40,600 nt of DNA from Gammaproteobacteria bacterium (lineage in GTDB: Bacteria; Pseudomonadota; Gammaproteobacteria; JADZEE01), in contig JADZEE010000018.1 in the NCBI GenBank assembly GCA_020850735.1, positions 1 to 40,600 of the forward strand. Reading direction: 5' to 3'. A program made the translations under genes and the position numbers. Positions 31,781 through 40,600 of this stretch are shown piece after piece. The notes below the pieces were generated by a model. It saw only the letters and a list, made by a program, of their open reading frames with translations. It made no database searches and was not told the origin of the DNA. Position 1 is the stretch's first letter, and every line of letters starts with the position of its first letter.

Positions 31781-32410
31781 TCAAGGTCCGGGCGCGAGGG
31801 CACGACCGGCCAGCAGCGATTCGACCTCGGCCAGCGACGCGCGCGGCATCGGCCGGCCGTCGAGCGGGCTCGGCGGCGCCTGCCGCAACTCCACCGCCGG
31901 AAACACGACCAGTTCCACTTCGGTGTCGCCGGCGAGAAAACTGCACGTGGGGTAGACGCGCAGATCGCGTTCCCCGAAACGGTAGCGGCGTTCGCCGAGT
32001 CGGTGGGGTATCGCCCGCTCGAACAGGAACAGCCCCACTTCCTCCGCGGTGTCGGTGAACAGATGCAGGGTCACACGCGCGTGCTCGCCGGCGGTGCCGG
32101 CCAGCACGCGGCCCACCAGACGCGGGGAAAAGTCCGCGAGCACCCGCATGGCCTCGGCCGCCTGGCGCCGCAGGGCGGCAACGCGGTCCGCGTGCGCGGC
32201 GCCTGCGAACAAACGCTGATGCTCGACCAGCGCGGCCTCGATCTCGCGCGGTGTGGGCAGATCCCGGCCGCGCTCGATGCCCAGGCGACGCAGGGCTTTG
32301 TCGCGCGCCACCCGGTAGCTCGTCACACCCTCTTCGGCGATCAGCCGCGCCGCCGCGGCCGCAATCAGCCCGCGTTCACCCCGTGCGCCCTGGCGACCGT
32401 TGCGACTCAC
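31781..32410 (-). CDS. Conserved hypothetical protein between mrcA and priA
   Basis: The protein has 209 residues from GTG 32410. A full Shine-Dalgarno GGAGGTGA lies 7 nt upstream and fixes this start. An N-terminal helical part (ERGLIAAAAARLIAEEGVTSYRVARDKALRRLG) resembles proteins annotated as hypothetical across Pseudomonas-type gammaproteobacteria. A mixed alpha-beta part follows (HLFTDTAEEVGLFLFERAIPHRLGERRYRFG, CSFLAGDTEVELVVFPAVELRQ). The sequence ends with a conserved-looking SPLDGRPMPRASLAEVESLL. It has no signal peptide or membrane helix. I do not know its function. It lies in the mrcA-priA run on the same strand, 59 nt after mrcA. Confidence 0.85.
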   Translation of the reverse strand: MSRNGRQGARGERGLIAAAAARLIAEEGVTSYRVARDKALRRLGIERGRDLPTPREIEAALVEHQRLFAGAAHADRVAALRRQAAEAMRVLADFSPRLVGRVLAGTAGEHARVTLHLFTDTAEEVGLFLFERAIPHRLGERRYRFGERDLRVYPTCSFLAGDTEVELVVFPAVELRQAPPSPLDGRPMPRASLAEVESLLAGRALAPGP

Positions 32411-32469
32411 TCCCCGCTCACCTCCGCGCCGCAACGCCGGTGGCGTGCCGGAACGCATGCCGCCGGCGT

Positions 32470-34938
32470 TCAGAACAGCTGCTCCGGGACGTTGACCGGA
32501 CCGCGTGTCTGTCCCAGGTTGGGACTGCCGCTGGTCGCCGCCTTGGGCACCTCGCCGACACGGAAAGTCTCGTAAATGGCATCCGGATCGTTGGCACCGG
32601 CCAGCAGCCCCGTGTCCGGATCGATGCGCACCGTAACCAGGCCCTGGGGCTGCTCGACGACATCCTGCGGCGTACCCTCCAGCGCCACACCCATGTAGTC
32701 GATCCACATCGGCAACGCGGCCTGGGCGCCGGTCTCGTCGCGCCCGAGCGAGCGGCTCTGATCGAATCCGACCCACACCGTGGTGACGATTCTGCCGTTG
32801 AAGCCGGAGAACCAGGCGTCGCGGTGATCGTTGGTGGTACCCGTCTTGCCGCCGAGATCGCTGCGACCGAGGGAACGCGCCCGGCGCCCGGTACCGGCGC
32901 GTATGACGTCGCGCAACATGGACCCCATCAGCCACGCGTTCTCGGCGCCCAGCACCCGCGGCGCGCGCGCCGCGTCCGCCTGGGCGGCCATCTGGGCGCG
33001 CAGTTCCTCGATGCTGTCGGGCTCGGCGGCGAGATCCGAGTCGTCATTGCAACCGCGGCACACGTGGAGCGGCTGGGCGCGCCACATGGTTTCACCGCGA
33101 TCGGTGTCGATGCGATCGACGAAGTACGGGTCGATGAGAAAACCACCATTGGCGAATACGGCGTATCCGCGCACGATCTCCAGTGGTGTGACGTCGCCGC
33201 TACCGAGGGCGAGCGAGAGATTGTGCGGCAGGCGCGCGCCGTCGAAGCCGAAGCGGGTGGCGTGCGTGAGCCCGCGCTCGACGCCGATCGCCCGCAGCAG
33301 CCGGATCGACACCAGGTTGCGCGAGTTGATCAGGGCGTCGCGCAAGCGGGTCGGACCGTAGTAGCGGCCGGTGTAGTTCTCGGGGCGCCAGACGTTTTCC
33401 AGCCCCGGGGCGTCGAATACGATGGGCGCGTCGTTGATGAAGCTCGCCGGCGTATAACCCGCGTCGAGCGCCGCCGAGTAAATGAACGGCTTGAAGTTCG
33501 ATCCCGGTTGCCGGCGCGCCTGCGTGACCCGGTTGAATTTGCTGTGTTCGAAGTCGAAGCCGCCGGCCAGCGCGATCACCGCGCCGTCATCCGGTGACAG
33601 TGACACGAGGGCCCCCTCGACGGCGGGGATCTGGCTCAGTCGCCACACCGGCGGCGGCAGCCCGCCGGGCGCGACCGCGGCAACGGCTGCGCCCTCCGGC
33701 GCCGGGGCGGGCACCCGCTCCAGGCGCACCAGGTCACCCACGGCCACCACCTCGTCCGCGGTCTTGGGCGCCCCGCCGCGCTGATCCGGGCTGATGTACC
33801 GGCGCGCCCAGCGCCAACCGTCCGTGGCGACTCTGATCCGGCCGTGTTCGCGGGTCACGGCGTTGAAGCCGTCGGCATCGACGGCGACGACCAGTGCCGG
33901 CGCGAGCCCGCCGACCGGCGCGTAACCGGCCAGGAGTTGCGTTTGCGCGGATTCGTCGCGTGCCCCGGCGGCCGGATACTGGTGCTCGGGTCCACGGTAA
34001 CCGTGGCGGCTGTCGTAAGCGCTCAGCGTACGGTGCAGGGCGTCGTTGGCGGCGCGCTGCAGGCGCCCGTCGATCGTCGTGAACACGCGCAGACCCGCCG
34101 TGTAGGCATCCTCACCGTAGCGGCCGACGAGGTCGGCACGCACCATCTCCGCGACGTAGGACGCATCGACCTCCACCGCCTGGCCGTGCAGGCTCGCGCT
34201 CACCGGCGCTGCGATCGCACTGTCGTAGTCCGTGCGGGAGATATAGCCGAGCGCCAGCATCCGTCCGAGCACGTAGTTGCGCCGCTCGCGGGCGCGCTCG
34301 GGGCTGGTGACCGGATTGAGCCGCGACGGCGCTTTCGGCAGCCCGGCGATCATCGCGATCTGTGGCAGTGACAGCTCGTCGAGCGTCGCGCCGTAGAACA
34401 CCTGCGCCGCCGCGCCCACACCGTAGGCGCGGTGACCGAGGTAGATCTTGTTCAGGTACAGCTCGAGTATGGCGTCCTTGTCCAGCTCGCGTTCAATCTT
34501 GAGCGCGAGCAGGATCTCGTTGAGTTTGCGCAGATACGTCTTTTCGCGGCTGAGGAAGAAATTGCGCGCCACCTGCATGGTGATCGTGCTGCCGCCCTGG
34601 CTCTTCTCACCGGTCTTGACCAGATTCACCACCGCCCGGGCGATCGCCTGCCAGTCGACGCCGGGGTGGGTGTAAAAACGATCGTCCTCGGCGGCGAGAA
34701 ACGCCTTGATCAACAGCGGTGGCGTCTGCGCGAGCGTCACCGGGGCACGGCGCTTCTCGCCGAACTCCGCAATCAGGGCGCCGTCACGGGTGAAAACCCG
34801 CAGCGGCACCTGTAGTCGAATGTCCTTGAGCGTCTCGATCGAGGGCAGACCGGGCACCACGAACCACAGCACGCCCCCGGCGGCCACCAGTGCCAGAGCA
34901 AACAGCCCGAACAGGGCGAAAAGGATAAATCTCAACAT
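32470..34938 (-). CDS. mrcA: Penicillin-binding protein 1A
   Basis: This 822-residue bifunctional peptidoglycan synthase is anchored by one N-terminal membrane helix (residues ~5-30). The glycosyltransferase domain (~50-225) carries EDDRFYTHPGVD with the catalytic Glu, QGGSTITMQ, and KIERELDKDAILELYLNKIYLG. The transpeptidase domain has the active-site Ser-x-x-Lys in QPGSNFKPF, SRN in NSRNL, and KTGT in GGKTGTTND. An OB-like insert lies between the two domains. It polymerises and crosslinks the wall. It is divergent from pilM (193 bp), the conserved ponA-pilM arrangement, and may head a minus-strand run to priA. Confidence 0.95.
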   Translation of the reverse strand: MLRFILFALFGLFALALVAAGGVLWFVVPGLPSIETLKDIRLQVPLRVFTRDGALIAEFGEKRRAPVTLAQTPPLLIKAFLAAEDDRFYTHPGVDWQAIARAVVNLVKTGEKSQGGSTITMQVARNFFLSREKTYLRKLNEILLALKIERELDKDAILELYLNKIYLGHRAYGVGAAAQVFYGATLDELSLPQIAMIAGLPKAPSRLNPVTSPERARERRNYVLGRMLALGYISRTDYDSAIAAPVSASLHGQAVEVDASYVAEMVRADLVGRYGEDAYTAGLRVFTTIDGRLQRAANDALHRTLSAYDSRHGYRGPEHQYPAAGARDESAQTQLLAGYAPVGGLAPALVVAVDADGFNAVTREHGRIRVATDGWRWARRYISPDQRGGAPKTADEVVAVGDLVRLERVPAPAPEGAAVAAVAPGGLPPPVWRLSQIPAVEGALVSLSPDDGAVIALAGGFDFEHSKFNRVTQARRQPGSNFKPFIYSAALDAGYTPASFINDAPIVFDAPGLENVWRPENYTGRYYGPTRLRDALINSRNLVSIRLLRAIGVERGLTHATRFGFDGARLPHNLSLALGSGDVTPLEIVRGYAVFANGGFLIDPYFVDRIDTDRGETMWRAQPLHVCRGCNDDSDLAAEPDSIEELRAQMAAQADAARAPRVLGAENAWLMGSMLRDVIRAGTGRRARSLGRSDLGGKTGTTNDHRDAWFSGFNGRIVTTVWVGFDQSRSLGRDETGAQAALPMWIDYMGVALEGTPQDVVEQPQGLVTVRIDPDTGLLAGANDPDAIYETFRVGEVPKAATSGSPNLGQTRGPVNVPEQLF

Positions 34939-35036
34939 CTTGAGGTCACTTGAGCCAGACGGCCCAATATATAGGGGGCGGTTGTGCGGGTGCCATTATC
35001 GCGGAGCTGCCGGGTATTCAAAAGACCGAATTTGAT

Positions 35037-35065
35037 TTGTTTTTCAAAAAGTCATGGACTATAGT
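35037..35065 (+). promoter_or_regulatory. Promoter of the pilMNOPQ operon
   Basis: In the AT-rich mrcA-pilM gap, TTGTTT (35037-35042) is followed by 17 nt and TATAGT (35060-35065). This predicts a start near 35072 and a ~60-nt leader. AAAGGA lies 8 nt before the GTG start of pilM. No sigma-54 element was seen. Confidence 0.5.
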
Positions 35066-35086
35066 TAAGCGAAAGTTTTAATGTAG

Positions 35087-36189
<1,103 letters not shown>

Positions 36190-36190
<1 letters not shown>

Positions 36191-36774
36191 TGGCACGCAT
36201 AAATCTCCTACCCTGGCGTGAAGAGCTCCGCAAGCAGCGGAAACAGGAATTCGGTGTCGCCATCCTGGCGTCTTTGGCGATCGCCGGTCTGCTCTGGGGG
36301 CTCGTCTACTTTCACTTCGACCAGCGCATCGACTATCAGAACGCGCGCAACAAGTATCTCGAGGACCAGATCGCGCTCCTGGACACGAAAATCAAGGAGA
36401 TCCAGGAGCTCGAGAAGGAAAAACAGCGCCTGCTGGCGCGCATGCGCGCAATCGAAACGCTGCAGACCAGCCGCCCGGTCATCGTTCACCTGTTCGACGA
36501 GATCGTGCGGGCGTTGCCCGACGGCGTGTACCTCACCGACATCACGCAGCAGGACGACGTGGTGACCTTCAAGGGAGTCGCGCGCTCGAACGCTCGCGTG
36601 TCGAACTTCATGCGCAACGTCGAGGAATCGGAGTGGGTGACCGAACCCAAGCTGACCGTCATAGAAACCCGGGAAGAAAAGGGTCTGCGGCTCAGCGATT
36701 TCACCCTCGTGGTCAAACAGAAGCAGCGAAAACCCGAAGAAGACGGCGGCGGCGCGGGAGGCGGTTCCACATGA
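36190..36774 (+). CDS. pilN: Type IV pilus alignment protein PilN
   Basis: The protein has 194 residues from ATG 36190, which overlaps the pilM stop. It opens with the invariant PilM-binding motif ARINLLPWREE. One membrane helix follows (VAILASLAIAGLLWGLVYF, ~23-41), then a coiled coil (~50-90) and a periplasmic ferredoxin-like fold (DGVYLTDITQQDDVVTFKGVARSNARVSNFM). It pairs with PilO to span the inner membrane. The C terminus is charged and Gly-rich. The pilO ATG overlaps its TGA (ATGA). Confidence 0.95.
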
Positions 36775-37373
36775 AAATGTCGGATCTCCAGAATCTGACC
36801 TTTGAAAACGTCGGTAGCTGGCCACTGCCGATCAAGACAGCCGCCATCGTGCTCGCGTCCGTGGGGATGCTCGGCGGCCTGTACTGGTACGTGTCCAAAC
36901 CGCAGCTCGAGGAGCTGAAGGTCGCGGAGTCCCGCGAGCAGGACTTGAGGAACTCGTTCGACATCAAGCAGCGCAAGGCCGCCAACCTCGATGCGCTCAA
37001 GCAGCAGATGGTCGACATGAAAGAGTCCTTCGGCGACATGCTGCGGCGTCTGCCGAACAAGACCGAGGTCGCGGGATTGCTCGTGGACATCTCGCAGCAG
37101 GGTCTGGGCGCGGGGCTCGAATTCGAGCTGTTCCGTCCCGGCAACGAGGTTCCGGCGGATTTCTACGCCGAGCTGCCGATCCAGATCCGCGTCGTCGGCG
37201 AGTATCACGAATTCGGCAAGTTCATCAGCGGCGTGTCCGACCTGCCCCGTATCGTGACCAATCACAACATCAAGATCCGGCGCAAGGACCCCAAGGGGAA
37301 CCTGCTGGTGATGGAGACGACGGCCAAAACCTATCGCTATCTCGATGACGAAGAGGAGGGCGGGTCGCCATGA
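36771..37373 (+). CDS. pilO: Type IV pilus alignment protein PilO
   Basis: The protein has 200 residues from ATG 36771, overlapping pilN. One membrane helix (IKTAAIVLASVGMLGGLYWYV, ~20-40) is followed by a coiled coil (LKVAESREQDLRNSFDIKQRKAANLDALK, given in part) and a periplasmic domain with VAGLLVDISQQGLGAGLEFELFRPG and LPIQIRVVGEYHEFGKFISGVSDLPRIV, diagnostic for PilO. It forms heterodimers with PilN and contacts PilP. Its TGA overlaps the pilP ATG. Confidence 0.95.
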   Translation: MKMSDLQNLTFENVGSWPLPIKTAAIVLASVGMLGGLYWYVSKPQLEELKVAESREQDLRNSFDIKQRKAANLDALKQQMVDMKESFGDMLRRLPNKTEVAGLLVDISQQGLGAGLEFELFRPGNEVPADFYAELPIQIRVVGEYHEFGKFISGVSDLPRIVTNHNIKIRRKDPKGNLLVMETTAKTYRYLDDEEEGGSP

Positions 37374-37936
37374 GGAGGCGAAACGCGTTACCGGTGATTA
37401 CGCGCGTGGCGTGCCTTGCCGCCATTGCCGGGCTGACGGGCTGCGTCTCACACGACATGAGCGATCTGCAGGCCTACACGCAGGAGATCCTGGCGCGCAA
37501 GGGCGGACACATCGAACCGCTGCCCGAGATCAAACCGTACGAGCGGTATCTGTATCAGTCCGCCGATGCCGGCGCGCGCGACCCGTTCCAGTCGTTCTAC
37601 GACGAACCGGAGCAACGGATCGCGGAGAAGGCCATGACCGCCGAACAGCAAAAGCTGCTCGACGAGATACAGAATCGCAACCGCGAGGAGCTCGAGCAGT
37701 ACGAGCTCGACAGTCTGCGCATGGTGGGAACGATCGAGAACGACTCCGACCTGTGGGGCGTAATCCGCGATCAAGGCGGAACGGTGCACCGCATCAAGGT
37801 CGGCAATTACATGGGCCGCAACTTCGGCAGGATCACGAGCATCTCGGAGGACAGGATAGAGCTTCGGGAGATCGTGAAGGATGCGAATGGAGTCTGGGAG
37901 GAACGCCCGGCCGTACTGGCCCTGGCAGAGGAATGA
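37370..37936 (+). CDS. pilP: Type IV pilus lipoprotein PilP
   Basis: This 188-residue periplasmic lipoprotein has a signal peptide ending in the lipobox LTGC, so lipidation at Cys25 is expected. An extended N-terminal region (~26-100) binds PilN/PilO. The C-terminal beta domain (ELDSLRMVGTIENDSDLWGVIRDQGGTVHRIKVGNYMG, quoted in part) docks on PilQ. ATG 37370 overlaps the pilO stop. It bridges the inner membrane complex to the secretin encoded 22 nt downstream. Confidence 0.95.
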   Translation: MRRRNALPVITRVACLAAIAGLTGCVSHDMSDLQAYTQEILARKGGHIEPLPEIKPYERYLYQSADAGARDPFQSFYDEPEQRIAEKAMTAEQQKLLDEIQNRNREELEQYELDSLRMVGTIENDSDLWGVIRDQGGTVHRIKVGNYMGRNFGRITSISEDRIELREIVKDANGVWEERPAVLALAEE

Positions 37937-37958
37937 GCCCACTAGAGGGGAAGCGAAA

Positions 37959-40079
37959 ATGCTGAGCAATATCCTTGCACCGCTGTTCAACCGTTTCCAC
38001 GGCCCCGGCGTGACGCCCGGTCGCGGCGTTGCGCTGGCGGTCGTCCTGGGGGCCTTCGCCGGCGCGGGATCCGCGTACGCGGAGACGCTCGAGAAGATCG
38101 ATTACACCGCGCTGCCGGGTGACCGCGTACAGGTGCGGTTGCAGCTGTCCGAACCCCCTGCGGAAGCGCCGCTGTCGTTCACCATCGACAACCCGGCGCG
38201 CGTCGCCTTCGATTTCCCGGGTGCCACCCTCGGCGTGGACCAGAAGTCCAAGACCGTGGGCGTCGGTGCCGTGTCGAGCGTGAGCGCCGTGGAAGCCGCC
38301 AGTCGCACGCGTGTCGTACTGAACCTCGTGCAACTCGTACCCTACGACGTGAAGCTCGACGGCAACGTGGTCGTCGTCACGCTCGAAGGTGCGCCCGCGC
38401 TCGTGACGGATGCGCCGGAAACCGTGACGATGCCGGGAACGGCAGAAGGTGCGAGTATCAACGACATCGATTTCCGTCGCGGTGCGGGTGGCGAAGGCCG
38501 GGTCGTGATCGATCTGTCCGATCCCGCCATCGGTGTGAACATCCAGCAGGAAGGCGAGCAGATCGTGGTCGACTTCATAGACACGAAGCTGCCCGAGCGG
38601 CTCGATCGGCGGCTGGACGTCACCGATTTCGCGACCCCGGTCCAGGTCATAGACACCAAGCCCTATGGCAACGGTGTGCGCATGGTCGTCACGCCGACCG
38701 GTAATTTCGAGCACCTGGCCTACCAGTCCGACAACGTTTTCACGCTCGAGCTGCGCCCGCTGACCAAGACCGAGCAGGAACAGCTGAAAAAGGAGAAGTT
38801 CGGCTACACGGGCGAGCGCCTGTCGTTGAATTTCCAGAACATCGACGTGCGCGCGGTGTTGCAGCTCATCGCCGATTTCACCGGCCTGAACATGGTCGCG
38901 AGCGACACGGTGACCGGCAACGTCACGTTGCGCCTGAAGAACGTCCCCTGGGACCAGGCCTTGGACATCATCCTCAAGTCCAAGGGGCTCGGAATGCGCC
39001 AGGCGGGCAACGTGATCATGGTCGCCCCGCAGGAAGAGCTCGCGGCCCGCGAGAAGCTCGAGCTCGAGGCGCAACAGCAACTGGCGGAGCTCGCGCCCTT
39101 GCGCACCGAGTTCGTTCAGATCAATTACGCCAAGGCGGCCGACATCGCGACCCTGGTCAAGACCGAAGCCAACAACCTGCTGAGCGAACGCGGCAACGTC
39201 AGCGTGGACGAACGTACCAACACGCTGCTCGTTCAGGAGACCGCCGAGAAGCTCGAGGATCTGCGCAAGGTCATCACCAAGCTCGACGTTCCCGTGCGCC
39301 AGGTGCTGATCGAATCGCGCGTGGTGATTGCCAACGAGGACTTCTCCAAGGATCTCGGCGTCAAGTTCGGCTACAGCTACGTCGACGATCCAAAGGACAA
39401 GGCCGGCAACGACCTCGTGGCCGCGATCGGCGGCAAGCGCCCGGGCGACATCGACTACGGCAACACGACGACGTTCCACACGGCCAACAAGGAGAACTAC
39501 ATCGTCGACATCCCGGTGACGAACCCGGCGGGTGCGATCCAGCTCGCGGTCGGCAAGATCGGGGAGTATTTGCTGCAGCTCGAGCTGTCGGCCCTGCAGG
39601 CCGAAGGCCGCGGCGAGGTGATATCCAGCCCGCGGGTCATCACGGCGGACCAGAAGGAAGCCGTGATCGAATCCGGCACGGACATTCCCTACCAGGAAGC
39701 GACTTCCAGCGGCGCCACGTCCGTATCCTTCAAGAAAGCGGTGCTGTCGCTGCGTGTCACGCCGCACATCACCCCGGACGACCGCATCAACATGACGCTC
39801 AACGTCAACAAGGACGCCGTGGGCGAGGTGTTCGCGGGCGTGCCCAGCATCGACACCAACAATATCGCGACCGAGGTGCTGGTCGACAACGGCGAGACGG
39901 TCGTGCTCGGCGGCGTATACGAGTCGACGAACCGCAGCGACACCCGCCGCGTGCCGTTCTTCGGCGAACTGCCCTACCTGAGCTGGCTGTTCAAGAATAC
40001 CTCGGTACAGTCGGACAAATCCGAGCTGCTCATTTTCGTGACACCTCGGATCCTGAAGGAGAACCTCGCCTTGCGGTAA
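37959..40079 (+). CDS. pilQ: Type IV pilus secretin PilQ
   Basis: The protein has 706 residues from ATG 37959, after a strong AGAGGGGA ribosome binding site. A signal peptide ends near AGSAYA. Two AMIN domains (~45-140 and ~165-275) bind peptidoglycan. An STN/N0 domain (~305-375, [24 protein letters not shown]) and an N1 domain (~405-470) follow. The secretin core (~480-700) includes [54 protein letters not shown] and [10 protein letters not shown]. It forms the outer membrane pore for the pilus. It is the final gene of the operon, followed by an intrinsic terminator. Confidence 0.96.
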   Translation: MLSNILAPLFNRFHGPGVTPGRGVALAVVLGAFAGAGSAYAETLEKIDYTALPGDRVQVRLQLSEPPAEAPLSFTIDNPARVAFDFPGATLGVDQKSKTVGVGAVSSVSAVEAASRTRVVLNLVQLVPYDVKLDGNVVVVTLEGAPALVTDAPETVTMPGTAEGASINDIDFRRGAGGEGRVVIDLSDPAIGVNIQQEGEQIVVDFIDTKLPERLDRRLDVTDFATPVQVIDTKPYGNGVRMVVTPTGNFEHLAYQSDNVFTLELRPLTKTEQEQLKKEKFGYTGERLSLNFQNIDVRAVLQLIADFTGLNMVASDTVTGNVTLRLKNVPWDQALDIILKSKGLGMRQAGNVIMVAPQEELAAREKLELEAQQQLAELAPLRTEFVQINYAKAADIATLVKTEANNLLSERGNVSVDERTNTLLVQETAEKLEDLRKVITKLDVPVRQVLIESRVVIANEDFSKDLGVKFGYSYVDDPKDKAGNDLVAAIGGKRPGDIDYGNTTTFHTANKENYIVDIPVTNPAGAIQLAVGKIGEYLLQLELSALQAEGRGEVISSPRVITADQKEAVIESGTDIPYQEATSSGATSVSFKKAVLSLRVTPHITPDDRINMTLNVNKDAVGEVFAGVPSIDTNNIATEVLVDNGETVVLGGVYESTNRSDTRRVPFFGELPYLSWLFKNTSVQSDKSELLIFVTPRILKENLALR

Positions 40080-40107
40080 CCATCCGCGGGACATTGCAGT
40101 GGCCTTG

Positions 40108-40135
40108 GGGTGCGCTGGGCGCACCCTTTTTTTTT
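40108..40135 (+). terminator. Intrinsic terminator after pilQ
   Basis: A perfect 8-bp stem GGGTGCGC (40108-40115) and GCGCACCC (40119-40126) with a TGG loop is followed directly by nine Ts (40127-40135). It lies 28 nt after the pilQ stop and separates the pil operon from aroK. Confidence 0.93.
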
Positions 40136-40151
40136 CCGGCCCCCGGGCGGG

Positions 40152-40157
40152 TATAGT
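40152..40157 (+). promoter_or_regulatory. Candidate -10 element (TATAGT) for aroK
   Basis: TATAGT ends 10 nt before GTG 40168, so transcription would begin only a few nucleotides before the start codon. The -35 region would fall on the T tract of the pilQ terminator and is poor. Confidence 0.3.
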
Positions 40158-40167
40158 TCCCGGCACC

Positions 40168-40600
40168 GTGAACGTCGTGGACACCAATCCCAAGTGCGCC
40201 AACGTGTTCCTGGTCGGTTTGATGGGGGCCGGCAAGAGCACCGTCGGCAAGCGACTCGCGCGCGCCATCGGTTTCGAGTTCCTCGACTCCGACCAGGTGA
40301 TCGAGGACCGCACCGGTGCGAGTATCCCGCTCATTTTCGAGATCGAGGGCGAAACGGGTTTCCGGGCGCGCGAAACGCGGATCATCGAGGAGCTCACGCA
40401 GCGGCGTGCGGTGGTGCTCGCAACCGGCGGCGGAGTCGTGCTGGCCGCGGAAAACCGCGCGCGGCTGTGCGCGCGCGGACTGGTCGTGTACCTGCATGCG
40501 CCCGTGGATCTGCTGTACGCGCGCACGCGCCGCGACCGCCGCCGGCCGCTGCTGCAGACCGCCGATCCGCACGCCCGGCTGTCCGAGCTGTTCGGCGCGC
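40168..40600 (+). CDS. aroK: Shikimate kinase AroK (3' end cut by window edge)
   Basis: About 144 residues are visible from GTG 40168. The Walker A motif is in [19 protein letters not shown] (residues ~14-32). [15 protein letters not shown] contains the Mg2+/shikimate-binding Asp, [13 protein letters not shown] the shikimate-binding Arg, and ATGGGVVLA the Gly-rich loop. The [10 protein letters not shown] lid follows. The enzyme phosphorylates shikimate on the route to chorismate and aromatic amino acids. aroK after pilQ is the conserved gammaproteobacterial order, normally followed by aroB, which would be beyond the edge. No Shine-Dalgarno precedes the GTG. GTG 40177 is an alternative start. 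Confidence 0.93.
   Translation, partial: MNVVDTNPKCANVFLVGLMGAGKSTVGKRLARAIGFEFLDSDQVIEDRTGASIPLIFEIEGETGFRARETRIIEELTQRRAVVLATGGGVVLAAENRARLCARGLVVYLHAPVDLLYARTRRDRRRPLLQTADPHARLSELFGA

Noticed and set aside
37833..40526. Minus-strand open frame of 897 codons opposite pilQ
   Set aside because: It is antisense to the well-supported secretin gene and the product is a low-complexity His/Arg/Asp-rich shadow, typical of GC-rich coding DNA.

Overview
The window is GC-rich chromosomal DNA (roughly two thirds G+C by eye) from a gammaproteobacterium. I base this on gene content and order: mrcA (ponA) divergent from pilMNOPQ-aroK, priA-argS-SPOR protein, and thiS-thiG-trmB. These clusters are arranged as in Pseudomonas-like, Xanthomonadales-like and Chromatiales-like genomes. 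I cannot name the genus.

Positions 1-3535 are different. They are AT-richer, on the minus strand, and form an array of integron gene cassettes. Three attC sites (784-867, 1328-1438, 2199-2256) have matched R''/L''/L'/R' boxes, an extra C in L'' and core sequences that agree from one cassette to the next. No integrase gene or clear attI is visible, so within the window this is a cluster of attC sites lacking an integrase (CALIN). The cassettes carry two different PD-(D/E)XK nuclease-like genes, a membrane-anchored protein of unknown function and a frame-disrupted gene. Positions 3506-4015 hold no gene but contain repeated palindromes.

Positions 4016-14665 hold mixed metabolic and envelope genes: a conserved hypothetical, a QueG-like double [4Fe-4S] protein, an enoyl reductase-like MDR enzyme, a Tsx-like porin, a zinc-ribbon/DUF2628/pilin fusion, an ABM-domain membrane protein, a serralysin-like RTX metalloprotease, a SRAP-domain protein, a YbiO-like mechanosensitive channel and a small acidic unknown.

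Positions 14747-17743 (minus) form an overlapping three-gene unit: a TM-helix/MscS channel, a soluble MgtE_N-CBS protein and the Mg2+ channel MgtE. Single-chain pyruvate carboxylase is divergent from it (17969-21421). Two small secreted proteins follow, one with a recognisable promoter and structured leader.

Positions 22645-25878 (minus) run response regulator, MBL-fold hydrolase, thiS, thiG, trmB. Two copies of a dispersed 3'-UTR repeat follow thiG and trmB. A tRNA-Gly(CCC) gene and an HD-domain phosphohydrolase come next on the plus strand.

Positions 27084-34938 (minus) run mrcA, a conserved hypothetical, priA, argS and a SPOR-domain protein, covering cell wall synthesis, replication restart, translation and division. 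From 35132 the type IV pilus alignment and secretin operon pilMNOPQ is translationally coupled and ends in a strong intrinsic terminator (40108-40135). The window then runs out inside aroK. The parts least explained by known biology are the cassette array with its nuclease cargo, the flanking palindromes, and the trmB-flanking repeat.
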